Source of the DNA: Thermopolyspora flexuosa
GTDB taxonomy: Bacteria > Actinomycetota > Actinomycetes > Streptosporangiales > Streptosporangiaceae
Direction of reading: 5' to 3'
Assembly: GCF_006716785.1 (NCBI RefSeq)
Contig: NZ_VFPQ01000003.1
Span: 1-43,922, forward strand
DNA: 43,922 nucleotides
The notes under the pieces were generated by a model. That model did not search any database, had not been told where the DNA came from, and worked only from the letters and a program-made list of their open reading frames with translations. Positions 29,258 to 38,487 of this stretch are shown here, in pieces; positions within the stretch are counted from its first letter, which is position 1; each line of letters starts with the position of its first letter. The position numbers and the translations under genes were made by a program.

Positions 29258-29320
29258 GCGTGCCTGCGGGCACGCGACAGGGCGCGTGCGCGGGCACGCC
29301 GCGGACGTGCGCGGGCACGC
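29258..29320 (-). promoter_or_regulatory. Cluster of three palindromes upstream of helD
   Basis: Three copies of a GCGTGC-N4/6-GCACGC-like palindrome: 29258-29275 (arms GCGTGCC and GGCACGC), 29284-29299 (GCGTGC, four bases, GCACGC) and 29305-29320 (ACGTGC, four bases, GCACGC). Centres are 25 and 21 bp apart, close to two helical turns. They sit 38-100 bp from the ATG, where a repressor or activator would bind. A degenerate fourth copy may follow near 29330. Confidence 0.55.
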
Positions 29321-29685
29321 GGGTGATCACGTGCGTGTCGCGGCCGTACGGCGGCCGCGCGCCAGGAGGTCGGTGGTACGGCGAGGCCCGGATCTCCACC
29401 GGGCAGGCGACCCCAGGCCGGACCACGGGGCCGGACGATCCGGCCGGAAGAACAGGGTCCGGCGAACCGAGTGGTGCAGCGGGCACCGGCCAGAGGGCCG
29501 GGGCGGGTTCCGCCGGTCGTACGCGCGCGGCGGGCACCCGGCCGTGGCGGACGGGCCAGGCAGTCTACCCCCGGTGATCCGCGCGCTCAACACGGTTCAC
29601 GGCCGGGCGGGCCGGTGGGCCGCCGGGCGGACCGGGGTTCCCGTGCCGCGGATCGGCGGATGACGGCGCCGGGACATCGTTGTTG
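29321..29685. other. Divergent intergenic region upstream of helD
   Basis: About 360 bases of Gly/Arg/Pro-coding-like GC-rich DNA with no frame I believe. It must carry the helD promoter and possibly upstream elements of the small membrane protein gene. Nothing else was recognised. Confidence 0.4.
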
Positions 29686-29713
29686 CGTTGATTCCATGTG
29701 AGTGGAATCAGCG
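29686..29713 (+). promoter_or_regulatory. Near-perfect 28-bp operator palindrome
   Basis: CGTTGATTCCA (29686-29696), six bases, TGGAATCAGCG (29703-29713). The 11-base arms differ at only one position. A -10-like TATTTT (29715-29720) follows directly, and a GTG start is at 29727, so a bound regulator would cover the spacer of the promoter. Confidence 0.65.
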
Positions 29714-29726
29714 GTATTTTCGGCCT

Positions 29727-30182
29727 GTGACACCGATCTTTGGCACACCGGACGGGCGCGCCGACGACCTGCCGGAGACGATGCTCGAGGCCCGGGCCGA
29801 GGGCATGTCCGGCACGGCCGGCGGCGGGCGCGGCGTGCCGGGGGGCGGGGGCGTGTGGGTGTCACCGGTCATCCCCACCGTGGCGAACCTGCTGCTCGCC
29901 GCGCTGTGGGGGCTCTCGGTGTTCGCCGGATGGGGGCTTGAGGCGTTCTGCTCGGCGGAGGAGGAGTCCGAGGCGTGCCGGGAGCGTCTCGGGTCCGTGC
30001 CGTTCGGGTCCGCCGTCTTCGCGGTGACCGCGGCGCTGTGCACCGCCGGTGCCTGGCTCGGTCCGGTCGCGCGCCGCGACCCGAGCCGGTTCGCGATGCT
30101 GATGACGGCGGCCCTGATCTGCTGGCTCGTCGCCGAGGGCGTGCTGTTCGTCGGGGGCGTGCTCGATCAGCACGCTGGATGA
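29727..30182 (+). CDS. Small membrane protein of unknown function
   Basis: A 151-aa protein if it starts at GTG 29727. After a 45-residue Gly-rich soluble N-terminus there are three hydrophobic segments: about 49-66, 87-107 and 120-140. The extracytoplasmic loop between the first two holds two Cys (FCSAEEESEACRERL). I do not recognise the family; DUF-type small actinobacterial membrane proteins look like this. The GTG lies 6 nt after a -10-like TATTTT, so a leaderless message is plausible; ATG 29781 or 29805 are alternatives. It is alone, converging on the XPB gene and probably controlled by the palindrome upstream. Confidence 0.7.
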   Translation: MTPIFGTPDGRADDLPETMLEARAEGMSGTAGGGRGVPGGGGVWVSPVIPTVANLLLAALWGLSVFAGWGLEAFCSAEEESEACRERLGSVPFGSAVFAVTAALCTAGAWLGPVARRDPSRFAMLMTAALICWLVAEGVLFVGGVLDQHAG

Positions 30183-30321
30183 TCCGCTTCGCCGGAAGGC
30201 GGACGTCGTCCGTGATTCGCCTGAATGATCCGGGTATGTCGGCAAACGGGCAACTAGGGGGTCATGACAGCGAGGGGGGTGACGAGGTTGGTGACGGTTC
30301 GCGGCATCTCGTGGAGCTGAT

Positions 30322-30342
30322 CCTCCCGAGGTGAACGGGAGG
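30322..30342. terminator. Short hairpin between convergent genes
   Basis: CCTCCCG, seven bases, CGGGAGG. It is the only stem in the 177-bp gap between the small membrane protein gene and the XPB gene. Weak as a terminator. Confidence 0.35.
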
Positions 30343-30359
30343 GGGCGACGTGCCCGCGG

Positions 30360-32006
30360 TCAGTCACCCGCGAGCACGTCGTCCGCATCGACGATCCGGT
30401 AGGCGTACCCCTGCTCGGCGAGGAACCGCTGCCGGTGCGCCGCGTACTCCTGGTCCTTGGTGTCCCGGCTCACCACCGCGTAGAACCGCGCCCCGCCGCC
30501 GTCCGGCTTGGGCCGCAGCACCCGGCCGAGCCGCTGCGCCTCCTCCTGGCGCGACCCGAACGTCCCCGACACCTGGATGGCGACCGTCGCCTCGGGCAGG
30601 TCGATCGAGAAGTTCGCCACCTTCGACACCACGAGCACGGGAATCTCCCCCTCGCGGAACGCCTGGAAGAGCCGCTCCCGCTCGCGCACCGGCGTCTCAC
30701 CCTTGATCACCGGCGCGCCGAGGTGCCGCCCCAGCTCGTCGAGCTGGTCGATGTACTGCCCGATCACCAGCACCCGCTCGCCCGCGTGCCGCCGTACCAG
30801 GGCCTCGGCGACCCGCGTCTTCGACGGCGTGGTGGCGCAGAACCGGTACTGGTCGTCCGGCTCGGCCATGGCGTAGGCGAGCCGCTCCTCGTCGGAGAGG
30901 GTGACCCGCACCTCGACGCAGTCGGCCGGGGCGATCCAGCCCTGGTTCTCCATCTCCTTCCACGGCGCGTCGTACCGCTTCGGCCCGATCAGGGAGAACA
31001 CGTCCCCCTCCCGGCCGTCCTCGCGCACCAGCGTCGCGGTGAGCCCGAGCCGCCGCCGCGCCTGCAGGTCGGCGGTGCGGCGGAAGATCGGGGCGGGCAG
31101 CAGGTGCACCTCGTCGTAGATGATCAGCCCCCAGTCGCGGGCGTCGAACAGCTCCAGGTGCCGGTAGACGCCCTGCCGCCTGGTGGTCATCACCTGGTAG
31201 GTGGCGATCGTGACCGGCCGGATCTCCTTACGGGTGCCGGTGTACTCGCCGATCTCGTCCGCGGTGAGCGAGGTACGGCGCAGCAGCTCCTGCTTCCACT
31301 GGTGCGCGGATACAGTATTCGTCACCAGGATCAGCGTGGTCGCCTGGGCGCGCGCCATCGCCGCCGCGCCGACGATCGTCTTGCCCGCGCCGCACGGCAG
31401 CACGACCACGCCCGACCCGCCGTCCCAGAACGCGTCCGCGGCCTCGCGCTGGTAGTCGCGCAGCCGCCAGCCGTCCTCCACCAGGGCGATCGGGTGGTGC
31501 TCGCCGTCGACGTATCCGGCCAGGTCCTCGGCGGGCCAGCCGAGCTTGAGCAGCGCCTGCTTGAGCGTGCCCCGCTCGGACGGGTGCACCGCGACCGTGT
31601 CGTCGTCGAGCCGCTGCCCGAGCAGCGGCTTCACGCTCCTGGCGCGCAGCACCTCCTCGAGCACGGCCCGGTCGGTGGTGGTGAGCACCAGGCCGTACGA
31701 CGGGTGCTTCTCCAGCCGTAGCCGGCCGTACCGGGACATCGTCTCGGCGACGTCCACCAGCAGCGCGTGCGGCACCGGGTAGCGGCTGTAGCTGAGCAGC
31801 GCGTCGACCACCTGCTCGGCGTCGTGCCCGGCGGCGCGGGCGTTCCACAGCGCGAGCGGGGTCACCCGGTAGGTGTGCACGTGTTCGGGGGCGCGCTCCA
31901 GCTCGGCGAACGGCGCGATCGCCCGGCGGCACTCGTCGGCCTTGGGGTGGCCGACCTCCAGCAGCAGGGTCTTGTCCGACTGCACGATCAGCGGGCCATC
32001 GTTCAC
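30360..32006 (-). CDS. XPB/Ssl2-type DNA repair helicase (bacterial XPB)
   Basis: A 548-aa superfamily 2 helicase homologous to XPB/ERCC3, the 3'-5' DNA translocase of nucleotide excision repair and transcription initiation in eukaryotes. It has an N-terminal damage-recognition-type domain (1-170), then Walker A LPCGAGKT (about 203-210) and YDEVHLLPA as the DEAD-box motif. TATLVREDGREGD contains the XPB-specific RED motif, and QEEAQRLGRVLRP is motif VI. Bacterial XPB is widespread in actinobacteria. I chose GTG 32006 (GGGAG 6 nt upstream) because the longer frame adds 48 meaningless residues. It is followed upstream by a repeat protein and another helicase-related gene on the same strand. Confidence 0.95.
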   Translation of the reverse strand: MNDGPLIVQSDKTLLLEVGHPKADECRRAIAPFAELERAPEHVHTYRVTPLALWNARAAGHDAEQVVDALLSYSRYPVPHALLVDVAETMSRYGRLRLEKHPSYGLVLTTTDRAVLEEVLRARSVKPLLGQRLDDDTVAVHPSERGTLKQALLKLGWPAEDLAGYVDGEHHPIALVEDGWRLRDYQREAADAFWDGGSGVVVLPCGAGKTIVGAAAMARAQATTLILVTNTVSAHQWKQELLRRTSLTADEIGEYTGTRKEIRPVTIATYQVMTTRRQGVYRHLELFDARDWGLIIYDEVHLLPAPIFRRTADLQARRRLGLTATLVREDGREGDVFSLIGPKRYDAPWKEMENQGWIAPADCVEVRVTLSDEERLAYAMAEPDDQYRFCATTPSKTRVAEALVRRHAGERVLVIGQYIDQLDELGRHLGAPVIKGETPVRERERLFQAFREGEIPVLVVSKVANFSIDLPEATVAIQVSGTFGSRQEEAQRLGRVLRPKPDGGGARFYAVVSRDTKDQEYAAHRQRFLAEQGYAYRIVDADDVLAGD

Positions 32007-32225
32007 GGGGCGCTCCCGAATCCTGTCGCGACCATGGCGGGCCGGCGGCGCATGCCCGACGGCCCGCCCGGGGTTCCGGTGCCCGCCGAGGCCACGTCCG
32101 CGTCGTGCCCGCCGGGGGTGCAGGTCCGGTACGGCTCGCGCCGACGGCACCGTCTTCTATCCAACACGACCGGCGGGCGTTTCCGTCCCCACCTGCGCGA
32201 ACGGCCGACCGGCCCGGCGGCCCGG

Positions 32226-32837
32226 TCAGGCCCCGGTGATCGCGAGCGAGATGCCGAAGACGAACAGCGCGGCGATCAGGCCGACGTTGATGCCGACCGC
32301 GACCCACGCCCACCTGAGCAGGCCGCGCGCGGTCTCCGGCTGGGTGTCCACCTTGCTGAGCGCGATGCCGGAGAGGATCGCGCCCGCGATGCCGCCGAGC
32401 GAGACGTAGCAGCTCAGCGCGAGCACGATGGTGATGACGAGCGCGATGATCGCGTGGGTGCGCAGGCCGTCGTTGCGCGGCGGGGGCGGGTACGGCTGGC
32501 CGTACCCGGGCGCGCCGTAGGCCTGCTGGTCGACGCCGTACGCCGCCTGGTCGTAGGCGTTCTGCCACCCCGGGGCCGCCTGCCCCGGCTGCGCGTACCC
32601 GGGGTCGGCGTACCCGGGCTGCGCGTAACCCTCCTGGCCGTAGCCGGGCTGTCCGTAGCCCTGGTCGTACCCCGGCTGCGCGTAGCCCTGGTCGTACCCG
32701 GGCTGCGCGTAACCCTGGTCATAGCCCGGCTGCCCGTAGCCCGGCTGGTCGTATCCGGATCCCTGCGGGTAGGGGTTCGGCCCGGGGCTCTGCCATTCCC
32801 GCGGATCCGATCCCGGCTGATATCCGCCGTGGCTCAC
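32226..32837 (-). CDS. Pro-Gly-Tyr-Gln-rich repeat protein with C-terminal membrane pair (DUF4190/dispanin-like)
   Basis: A 203-aa protein. Residues 1-120 are almost entirely repeats of PGYDQGYAQ and close variants ([17 protein letters not shown]), so this part is disordered and exposed to the cytoplasm. Residues 130-203 hold two hydrophobic segments separated by [19 protein letters not shown], the layout of actinobacterial DUF4190 or dispanin-like proteins that bend or organise membranes. The function is unknown. GTG 32837 is the start, with a weak AGCGAGAG upstream; an earlier frame start would add 17 residues. It lies 219 nt from XPB and 47 nt from the helicase-C/WYL gene, all on one strand. 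Confidence 0.85.
   Translation of the reverse strand: MSHGGYQPGSDPREWQSPGPNPYPQGSGYDQPGYGQPGYDQGYAQPGYDQGYAQPGYDQGYGQPGYGQEGYAQPGYADPGYAQPGQAAPGWQNAYDQAAYGVDQQAYGAPGYGQPYPPPPRNDGLRTHAIIALVITIVLALSCYVSLGGIAGAILSGIALSKVDTQPETARGLLRWAWVAVGINVGLIAALFVFGISLAITGA
32598..32757 (-). repeat. In-gene tandem repeats encoding PGYDQGYAQ
   Basis: About six near-identical 27-bp and shorter units, read on the minus strand as PGYDQGYAQ or PGYGQ. The DNA copies (for example CTGGTCGTA followed by a Gly/Pro codon block) are similar enough to recombine, so the copy number may vary between strains. Confidence 0.75.
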
Positions 32838-32884
32838 GTCTGCTCTCGCTTCACTGGCCGGTACCGATACGGCAACACATACCA

Positions 32885-35284
32885 TCATTCATCGTTTTCC
32901 GCCGACATGGCGGATACGCCGGTGATCCGGTGCACGGCGAACCGGTGGACCGCGGCGCGGGTCCGGTCGTACGCGGTGAGCTGCCCGCCCTCGAGCCGCG
33001 CGGGCTCGACGATCCGGCTCGTGGCGCGCCCCTGCGAGTCGAGGTACCCGATCCACACCCGCGACCCGCGCCGGATCGCCTCCTGCAGTACGGCGAGCGT
33101 GGTCGCCACCGGCGAGCGCGGCGGCTCGCCCTCGGGCGCCTCGCCGTGGCGGAGCGCCGCCGACCGCGCCTCGTCCCCGGCCCGCATCGCCCGCACCACG
33201 GCCTCGGCCACGTGCGGCTCCGGCACGGCGGCCGGCGGCGCCGTGCGCGGCGCGGCCCCCGGCTCGGCCCGGCGCGCGTCCGCCCGCGACACGAGCACCG
33301 CGCCTTCGGCCGACTCGGCGACCGGCGCGTACCCCATCGCCCGCAGCGAGTCCACCAGGGCGGCCCGCGCGGTCCGCGAGATGATCACGGTGGGGGCGAT
33401 GCGCCGCAGCCGCAGCGGCGCCGCCCGCCGGTCGGCCATCACCTCGTCGAGCACCGCCGGGTCGTCGCACCGCACGTACGCGCTCGCGGTCCCCACCCGG
33501 ATGCGGCCGTGCCGCCGGGCCACGTCGGCCACCAGGTAGCGCAGCGGCTGCGGCACCGGGGTGGCCGAGTGCCGTTCCAGCAGGGCGAGCAGCTCGTCCG
33601 CGCCCTGCCCGGCGTCCAGCGCCCGCCGGATCGACGTCTCGGTGAACCGGTACACGGTGGCCCCGCCCTTCGACTCCACGTCGGCGGCGAGCGCGAGCCA
33701 CCGGCCCAGCTCGGTGGTGAGCGGGCCGGGCGCGACCGCGGTGAGGTCGCCCTGGAGCAGCACGTGGTCGACCGGCTCGGGCAGCAGCGGGGCGAGCGCC
33801 GCGGCCGCCCGCTCCGGGCCGTCGGCGAGCAGCGCCCGGCCGTGCCCGGAGAGCGCGCCGAGGCCGGTGACGCCGAGCCGTTCCGCCTCGCGCAGGGCGA
33901 ACTCGGCGAACCGGTCCCGGTACGGCCCGCGCCGCCGCGGCCGTTCCCAGTCGAGCCGGGCGAGCACCGCGTCCCGGCCTGCGGCGAGGCCGGGTTCGGC
34001 GGCGGCGAGCACGGCGAGCACGGCCGTGCGCACCTCGGCGGCGGCCGGGCGCCGCAGGTCGGGGTGGAGCGCGTTGAGCGGCCGGTCCCGGTCGTCGCGG
34101 TCGCCGACGAGGCCGGGGGCGCGCTCGGTGGCGAGCCACGCCGCGGCGAGCAGCGCCCAGCGGTCCGCCTGCGGCTTGATCCGCCAGAGGTCGTACGCCG
34201 GGGTGGGCAGCCACTCGCCCTCGACCGACCCGCCGGAGCCGATCAGCCCGGCCGCGTAGGCGACCTCCACCACGAACGCGGCGTCCGGCTCGGGCAGGTC
34301 GAGCAGGCCCGCGGTGCGCCGCAGGTCCCGCACCGCGAGGCCGCCGGAGCGCAGCACGCCGGGCGGGTCCACGCCCCAGTGCTCACACAGCTCCTCCACG
34401 TGCCGGGTGAGGGTGAACGCCTGCCCGGCGGCGGTGCGGTCGACGAGCGCGGGGTCGCGCCGCCGGCCGTCGAGCGCGGCGGGCCGGTGCCGCAGCTCGC
34501 GGTGCACCCGGCCGCCGCGCAGGGCGAGCGCCACCTCGCGCGGCAGGGTCACGGTGTCCGCGCCGGTGGCGGCGAGCAGTCCGTGGGCGAGCAGCTCGTC
34601 CATGGGGCTGCGGGCGGTCGCCGCCCGCACCTCGCGGCGCGCGTTCGGCACCTGGCCGGTGGCGGGCCCCCAGGTGAGCGCCTCCAGCGCCGCCCGGGCC
34701 CGCGGGGAGACCGCGGCCACCACGCGCTCCACCACCGCGGGGTCGGCGAGCAGCGCGGCGAGGCGCTCGCGGGCCGTGCCGCGGGCCTCCTCGTCGGCAG
34801 CAGGGGCGTAGGGGCGCAGGTCGTCGAGGATGCCGGCCAGATGCTCGGGCGGGTGGTGCCGGAACGCCTCGGCGGCGGGTGGGCCGAGCCCGGCGGGCGG
34901 CTCGAGCGCCTTGTCCACCCCGGGCGCGAGGCGCAGCTCGTCGTCCGGCCCGTAGACGAGGGCGAGCGTGCGCAGCCGGTCCACGGTCCGCCGCAGCGCA
35001 TCGTCGAACCCCGCGTCGTCCGGGGCGAGCGCGCGGCCGACCGTCTCCGCCAGGCGCGGGTACTCGGCCGTCCCGCCCAGCACCAGCAGCGTCTCGAGCA
35101 CGGCGAGCGCGAACCGGTCGAGCCGGTCGAGCGCGCGGCCGATCGCGGACGGCGTCGCCGCCCGCGCGGCGAGCGCCTCCAGGTGCGCGGGCACCGGGGT
35201 GATCAGCTCGGGGCGCGTGGTGACCAGGGCCCGCAGCTCCTCGTCGGTACGGCCACGCAGCCAGGCGGCGAACTCCCCGGTCAT
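32885..35284 (-). CDS. Helicase-associated protein with Helicase_C_3 and C-terminal WYL-like domain
   Basis: A 799-aa protein. It has no Walker motifs. The central and later part (about 465-620, with [23 protein letters not shown] and [14 protein letters not shown]) is the XPB/Ssl2-like helicase-C-terminal type domain. The last 75 residues ([25 protein letters not shown] and so on) match a WYL fold, a ligand- or nucleic-acid-sensing module. The N-terminal half is helical, with [12 protein letters not shown], typical of this family. I would expect a partner or regulator of DNA repair, but no activity can be read from it. ATG 35284 (GAGGGG just upstream) begins the family N-terminus; earlier in-frame starts add low-complexity residues. 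Confidence 0.86.
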   Translation of the reverse strand: MTGEFAAWLRGRTDEELRALVTTRPELITPVPAHLEALAARAATPSAIGRALDRLDRFALAVLETLLVLGGTAEYPRLAETVGRALAPDDAGFDDALRRTVDRLRTLALVYGPDDELRLAPGVDKALEPPAGLGPPAAEAFRHHPPEHLAGILDDLRPYAPAADEEARGTARERLAALLADPAVVERVVAAVSPRARAALEALTWGPATGQVPNARREVRAATARSPMDELLAHGLLAATGADTVTLPREVALALRGGRVHRELRHRPAALDGRRRDPALVDRTAAGQAFTLTRHVEELCEHWGVDPPGVLRSGGLAVRDLRRTAGLLDLPEPDAAFVVEVAYAAGLIGSGGSVEGEWLPTPAYDLWRIKPQADRWALLAAAWLATERAPGLVGDRDDRDRPLNALHPDLRRPAAAEVRTAVLAVLAAAEPGLAAGRDAVLARLDWERPRRRGPYRDRFAEFALREAERLGVTGLGALSGHGRALLADGPERAAAALAPLLPEPVDHVLLQGDLTAVAPGPLTTELGRWLALAADVESKGGATVYRFTETSIRRALDAGQGADELLALLERHSATPVPQPLRYLVADVARRHGRIRVGTASAYVRCDDPAVLDEVMADRRAAPLRLRRIAPTVIISRTARAALVDSLRAMGYAPVAESAEGAVLVSRADARRAEPGAAPRTAPPAAVPEPHVAEAVVRAMRAGDEARSAALRHGEAPEGEPPRSPVATTLAVLQEAIRRGSRVWIGYLDSQGRATSRIVEPARLEGGQLTAYDRTRAAVHRFAVHRITGVSAMSAENDE

Positions 35285-35648
35285 CCCCTCAATCGTAGGG
35301 ACGCGCACCGACGGCCGCCCCGCCGCGAAACCGCGGAAGCACGCGCGGTGACGTTTCGCTGCGGTGGCCGGGACCGGGACCGCCGGCCGTTCCCGGACGG
35401 AAACCGCGAAAGGCGGGACAGCGGAAAAGCCGTGCAAACACCCCGGCGGGTCACGGCCGGAACGGGAACCGGCCGTCTTTCCGCCCGGCGTCGGGGAAGC
35501 ACACCGGGGAGCACGACGGAGAGCGCTGCGGCGAGGCGCGCCGTCGCCGTGCCGCTCGCCGTACCCGGGGTTCGCGACGGGCGGAGGGCCCGGTCACTTC
35601 GCCGATACGGGTTAGGCCAATCGCCTCGGGATTTGGCATGCTTCAAGT
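35285..35648. other. Divergent intergenic region upstream of the HAD gene
   Basis: About 360 bases between divergent genes, GC-rich with alternating CGGGACC and CCGG motifs. I see no gene and no regulatory element I trust. The end (ATTTGGCATGCTTCAAG) is the only less GC-rich part and may hold the HAD gene promoter. Confidence 0.4.
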
Positions 35649-36284
35649 GTGGGGAGATCGGTGGGATTCGACCTTGACCTGACGCTGGCGGACACGCGCA
35701 GGGGCATCGCGGCGACCTACGACTGGCTGTCCGAGCGGCTCGGCGTGTTCATCGACAGCGCGGTCGCGGTGAGCAGGCTCGGTCCGCCGCTCGAGACCGA
35801 GCTGGCGAACTGGCTGCCGCCGGAGGAGGTCCCCGCGGCGGCGGACCTGTTCCGCGGCAAGTACGCCGAGATCGCCGTGCCCGCCACCACCCCGATGGAG
35901 GGCGCCGCCGAGGCCGTCGACGCGGTACGGCGAGCCGGCGGCGGGGTCATCGTCGTCACCGGGAAGCACCCCGACCTTGCCCGCCGTACCCTGCGCCACA
36001 TCGGCATCGACGTGGACGCGGTGGCCGGGATGGTGTTCGGCGCGGCGAAGGGCTCGGCGATCGCCGAATTCGGCGCGCAGGCCTACGTCGGAGACCACAT
36101 CGCCGACATCGAGGCGGCGCGGGCGGCCGGCGTGGTGAGCGTCGCGGTGGCCACCGGACCCTACACCGCCGACGAGCTTCGTGATCACGGGGCGGACGTC
36201 GTGTTGCCGGACTTGGCGGCGTTCGCCGCGTGGTACGACGAGTGGCGGGTTCGCGAAATAGGAACGGTTTCGACGGTCACCTGA
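35649..36284 (+). CDS. HAD-family hydrolase (phosphoglycolate-phosphatase-like)
   Basis: A 211-aa haloacid-dehalogenase-type phosphatase. Motif I is GFDLDLTLADT, with the nucleophile and acid Asp two apart. VVTGK is motif II, the Lys of GAAKGSAI motif III, and GDHIADIEAA motif IV. The cap domain (about 20-80) is the helical C1 type. The substrate is unknown; small phosphomonoesters such as phosphoglycolate are typical. The start could be GTG 35649 or GTG 35661; the second has GGGGAG 4 nt upstream, but the difference is only four residues. The stop lies inside a palindrome upstream of the next gene. Confidence 0.9.
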   Translation: MGRSVGFDLDLTLADTRRGIAATYDWLSERLGVFIDSAVAVSRLGPPLETELANWLPPEEVPAAADLFRGKYAEIAVPATTPMEGAAEAVDAVRRAGGGVIVVTGKHPDLARRTLRHIGIDVDAVAGMVFGAAKGSAIAEFGAQAYVGDHIADIEAARAAGVVSVAVATGPYTADELRDHGADVVLPDLAAFAAWYDEWRVREIGTVSTVT

Positions 36285-36295
36285 GCTTTCAGGTG
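36278..36295 (+). repeat. Palindrome at the end of the HAD gene and upstream of the cold-shock gene
   Basis: CACCTGA (36278-36284), four bases, TCAGGTG (36289-36295). The HAD stop codon is part of one arm. It is 53 nt before the cold-shock GTG and may be an operator or weak terminator. Confidence 0.5.
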
Positions 36296-36347
36296 GGCAT
36301 AACCTACTTCCATTCATCTCCACGACTGTCTGAACGAGGTCACCCCT

Positions 36348-36734
36348 GTGCCGACTGGCAAGGTCAAGTGGTACGACCCCGAAAAGGGTTTCGGTTTCCT
36401 CACCCGCGACGACGGCGGTGAGGTGTTCGTGCATTCCTCCGCACTCCCCAAGGGCGTCGAGACGCTCAAGCCCGGGCAGCGAGTGGATTTCGGCGTGGCG
36501 GAGGGCCGACGCGGACAGCAGGCGCTTTCGGTCCGAATCGTGGAGGTACCGTCCGTCCGCAAGGCCAAGGCCAGGCGGAAGAAGCCCGACGAGATGGTGG
36601 TGATCGTCGAGGACCTGATCAAGCTGCTCGACGAGATCTCCACCTATTACCGCAAGGGCAAGCACCCCGACGCGCAGCACTCCAGGAAGATCGCCGCGGT
36701 GCTGCGCGCGGTCGCCGACGACATCGAAGGCTGA
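36348..36734 (+). CDS. Cold-shock protein with C-terminal extension
   Basis: A 128-aa protein. Residues 1-66 form a cold-shock domain (GKVKWYDPEKGFGFL as RNP1 region, VFVHSSAL as RNP2). Residues 70-128 are a basic linker (KAKARRKK) and a helical tail, VVIVEDLIKLLDEISTYYRKGKHP, typical of the longer actinobacterial Csp. The role of the tail is unknown; RNA chaperone function is the family expectation. GTG 36348 is chosen by the family start MPTGKVKWYDPEKG and by GAGG about 8-9 nt upstream. It follows the HAD gene after 63 nt. Confidence 0.93.
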   Translation: MPTGKVKWYDPEKGFGFLTRDDGGEVFVHSSALPKGVETLKPGQRVDFGVAEGRRGQQALSVRIVEVPSVRKAKARRKKPDEMVVIVEDLIKLLDEISTYYRKGKHPDAQHSRKIAAVLRAVADDIEG

Positions 36735-36796
36735 TCCCCCGGTCCGCCCCGGCCCCGGGTACGGCGAGGCCGGGCGACGGCCGCCCCGACGCGTGC

Positions 36797-36830
36797 CGGC
36801 CGCTCATCCGTGCGGACGGGTGAGCGGCCG
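36797..36830. terminator. Hairpin at the junction of the cold-shock and MFS genes
   Basis: GGCCGCTCA (36798-36806), fourteen bases with an inner TCC/GGA pair, TGAGCGGCC (36821-36829). It overlaps the last codons of the minus-strand gene and lies 63 nt past the plus-strand stop. It probably terminates both. Confidence 0.55.
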
Positions 36831-38408
36831 GGTGTCCCCGGCCCCGGAGCCGGCGTCCCCTGGATCGGTCCCGCCGTCCGCGGCCCGGCCGTCCGTCGCC
36901 GGTGCCGTATGCCCGCCGTACCCGGGACGGCCGCGCCGCCGTGCCGCGCGGGCCGCCCGCGCCCGGCGCGCCCGGGCGACCACCAGGTGGGCGAGGACCG
37001 CGACCAGCCCGGCCGCCATCACGCCGAGCCCGGCCGGGCCGTCGGCGAGGCCGGACAGCAGCAGCCCGGCGAGCCCGCCCGCCACCCAGCCGATCTGCAG
37101 CACCGACTCGACCACGCCGAACGTGGACGAGCGCACCTCCTCGGCGATCTCCCGCTGCACGATCGCGTCGAGCGCGAGCTTGCCGAGGTTCTGCGCGAAC
37201 GCGGCCACGGCGGCGACCGCGACCGCCGTCCACAGCCCGAACAGGAAGGCCGCCACCACCGCGGTGACCGTGGCGAGCGCGAGCGTGCCGAACGAGATCA
37301 GCTCCGGCGACCGCCCGCGCATCCACGACGCCACCCCCGAGCTCACCAGCCCGCCCGCCCCGGCCGCGGCGGCGAGCACCGCGATGGTGACCTCGGTGGG
37401 CGGCCCCGGCAGGCCGTTCTCCTGGACCAGAAAGAGCAGGAAGAACAGCAGGAAGCCGGACTGCACCCGGGTGGCGATGTTCGCCTGCATCGCCTCGCTC
37501 ACCACCGGGCCGACCGTGCGCAGCGTGCGCCACAGCTCCCGCCCGCGCCGCCGGCGCGGCCGCCCGTGCCCCGGCTCGGCGAACGCCACCGTCTCCCCGT
37601 CGGCCGGGTACGGCCCGGCCGCCTCGTCCGGGGCCTCGGCATCGTCCGCCGGGTCGTCCGGCGCGTCGACGTGCCGCGGCAGCCGTACCGCGGCCACGCC
37701 GCCGACGAGGAAGAGCAGCGTGGTGCCGCGCAGCACCCACTCGGGCCCGAGCCACGCCGCGAGCCCGGCCGCGACCGGCCCGGCCACGCCCGCCGCGACG
37801 AGCGCGAACAGCGTCACCCGTGCGTTCGCCCGCACCAGGGAGACGTCCGCGGGCAGCACGCTCGGCATGATCGCCGCCCGGGACACGTTGTACGCCTTCG
37901 ACAACACGAGCACGGCGAGCGCCGCCGGAAAGAGCGTGACCGCGTCCGCCGGGCCGATCGCCGCGGCCATCGCCCAGCACAGCAGGCCGCGGGCGAACAT
38001 CGTGCCCGCCATCACGTACCGCCGCCCGGAGCGGAACCGGTCGAGCACCGGGCCGACGAACGGCGCGACCACCGCGAACGGCGCCATCGTGACGAGCAGA
38101 TAGAGCGCGACCTGGCCGCGCGCCTGGTTCACCGGAAGGCCGAAGAACAGCGTGCCCGCGAGCGCGACCGTGACCAGCGCGTCCCCCGCGCTGTGCGCCG
38201 CGGTGAGCTCGATGAGCCGCCCCAGCCCACTGCGGCCCGCCCCCTGCGCGTGGGTCAACCGGCGGGCCGCCCGCCCGGCGCCGCGCGCCGCCCGGCGGGT
38301 CGCGTCGACGGTGGTACGGCCGGCCCGGTAGCTCCTCCGGCAGGCCTCGGCGGTGGCCCGGGCGGTCGCCGCCGCCGCGCGCCGAACCCGCTGCCAGGCT
38401 CCGGCCAT
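36804..38408 (-). CDS. Major facilitator superfamily transporter
   Basis: A 534-aa membrane protein. The N-terminal 60 residues are rich in Arg and Ala, unusual for the family, and precede the first membrane segment near residue 70. About eleven to twelve hydrophobic segments follow. The loop VGPVLDRFRSGRRYVMAGTM is the MFS motif A region between the second and third segments. The cytoplasmic loop between the two halves is very acidic (DAPDDPADDAEAPDEAAG) and then basic. The C-terminal 60 residues are Arg- and Gly-rich. It is probably an efflux transporter; the substrate cannot be inferred. ATG 38408 is the first start of the frame. It is divergent from the DUF3027 gene. Confidence 0.88.
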   Translation of the reverse strand: MAGAWQRVRRAAAATARATAEACRRSYRAGRTTVDATRRAARGAGRAARRLTHAQGAGRSGLGRLIELTAAHSAGDALVTVALAGTLFFGLPVNQARGQVALYLLVTMAPFAVVAPFVGPVLDRFRSGRRYVMAGTMFARGLLCWAMAAAIGPADAVTLFPAALAVLVLSKAYNVSRAAIMPSVLPADVSLVRANARVTLFALVAAGVAGPVAAGLAAWLGPEWVLRGTTLLFLVGGVAAVRLPRHVDAPDDPADDAEAPDEAAGPYPADGETVAFAEPGHGRPRRRRGRELWRTLRTVGPVVSEAMQANIATRVQSGFLLFFLLFLVQENGLPGPPTEVTIAVLAAAAGAGGLVSSGVASWMRGRSPELISFGTLALATVTAVVAAFLFGLWTAVAVAAVAAFAQNLGKLALDAIVQREIAEEVRSSTFGVVESVLQIGWVAGGLAGLLLSGLADGPAGLGVMAAGLVAVLAHLVVARARRARAARAARRRGRPGYGGHTAPATDGRAADGGTDPGDAGSGAGDTRPLTRPHG

Positions 38409-38487
38409 CGGATTCCCCCCTCGTCGGCCTTCGTCCTATCGCACCGGCTCGGTCCCGTCCGCTCGTGGCATGGGGGAAAATTGAACC

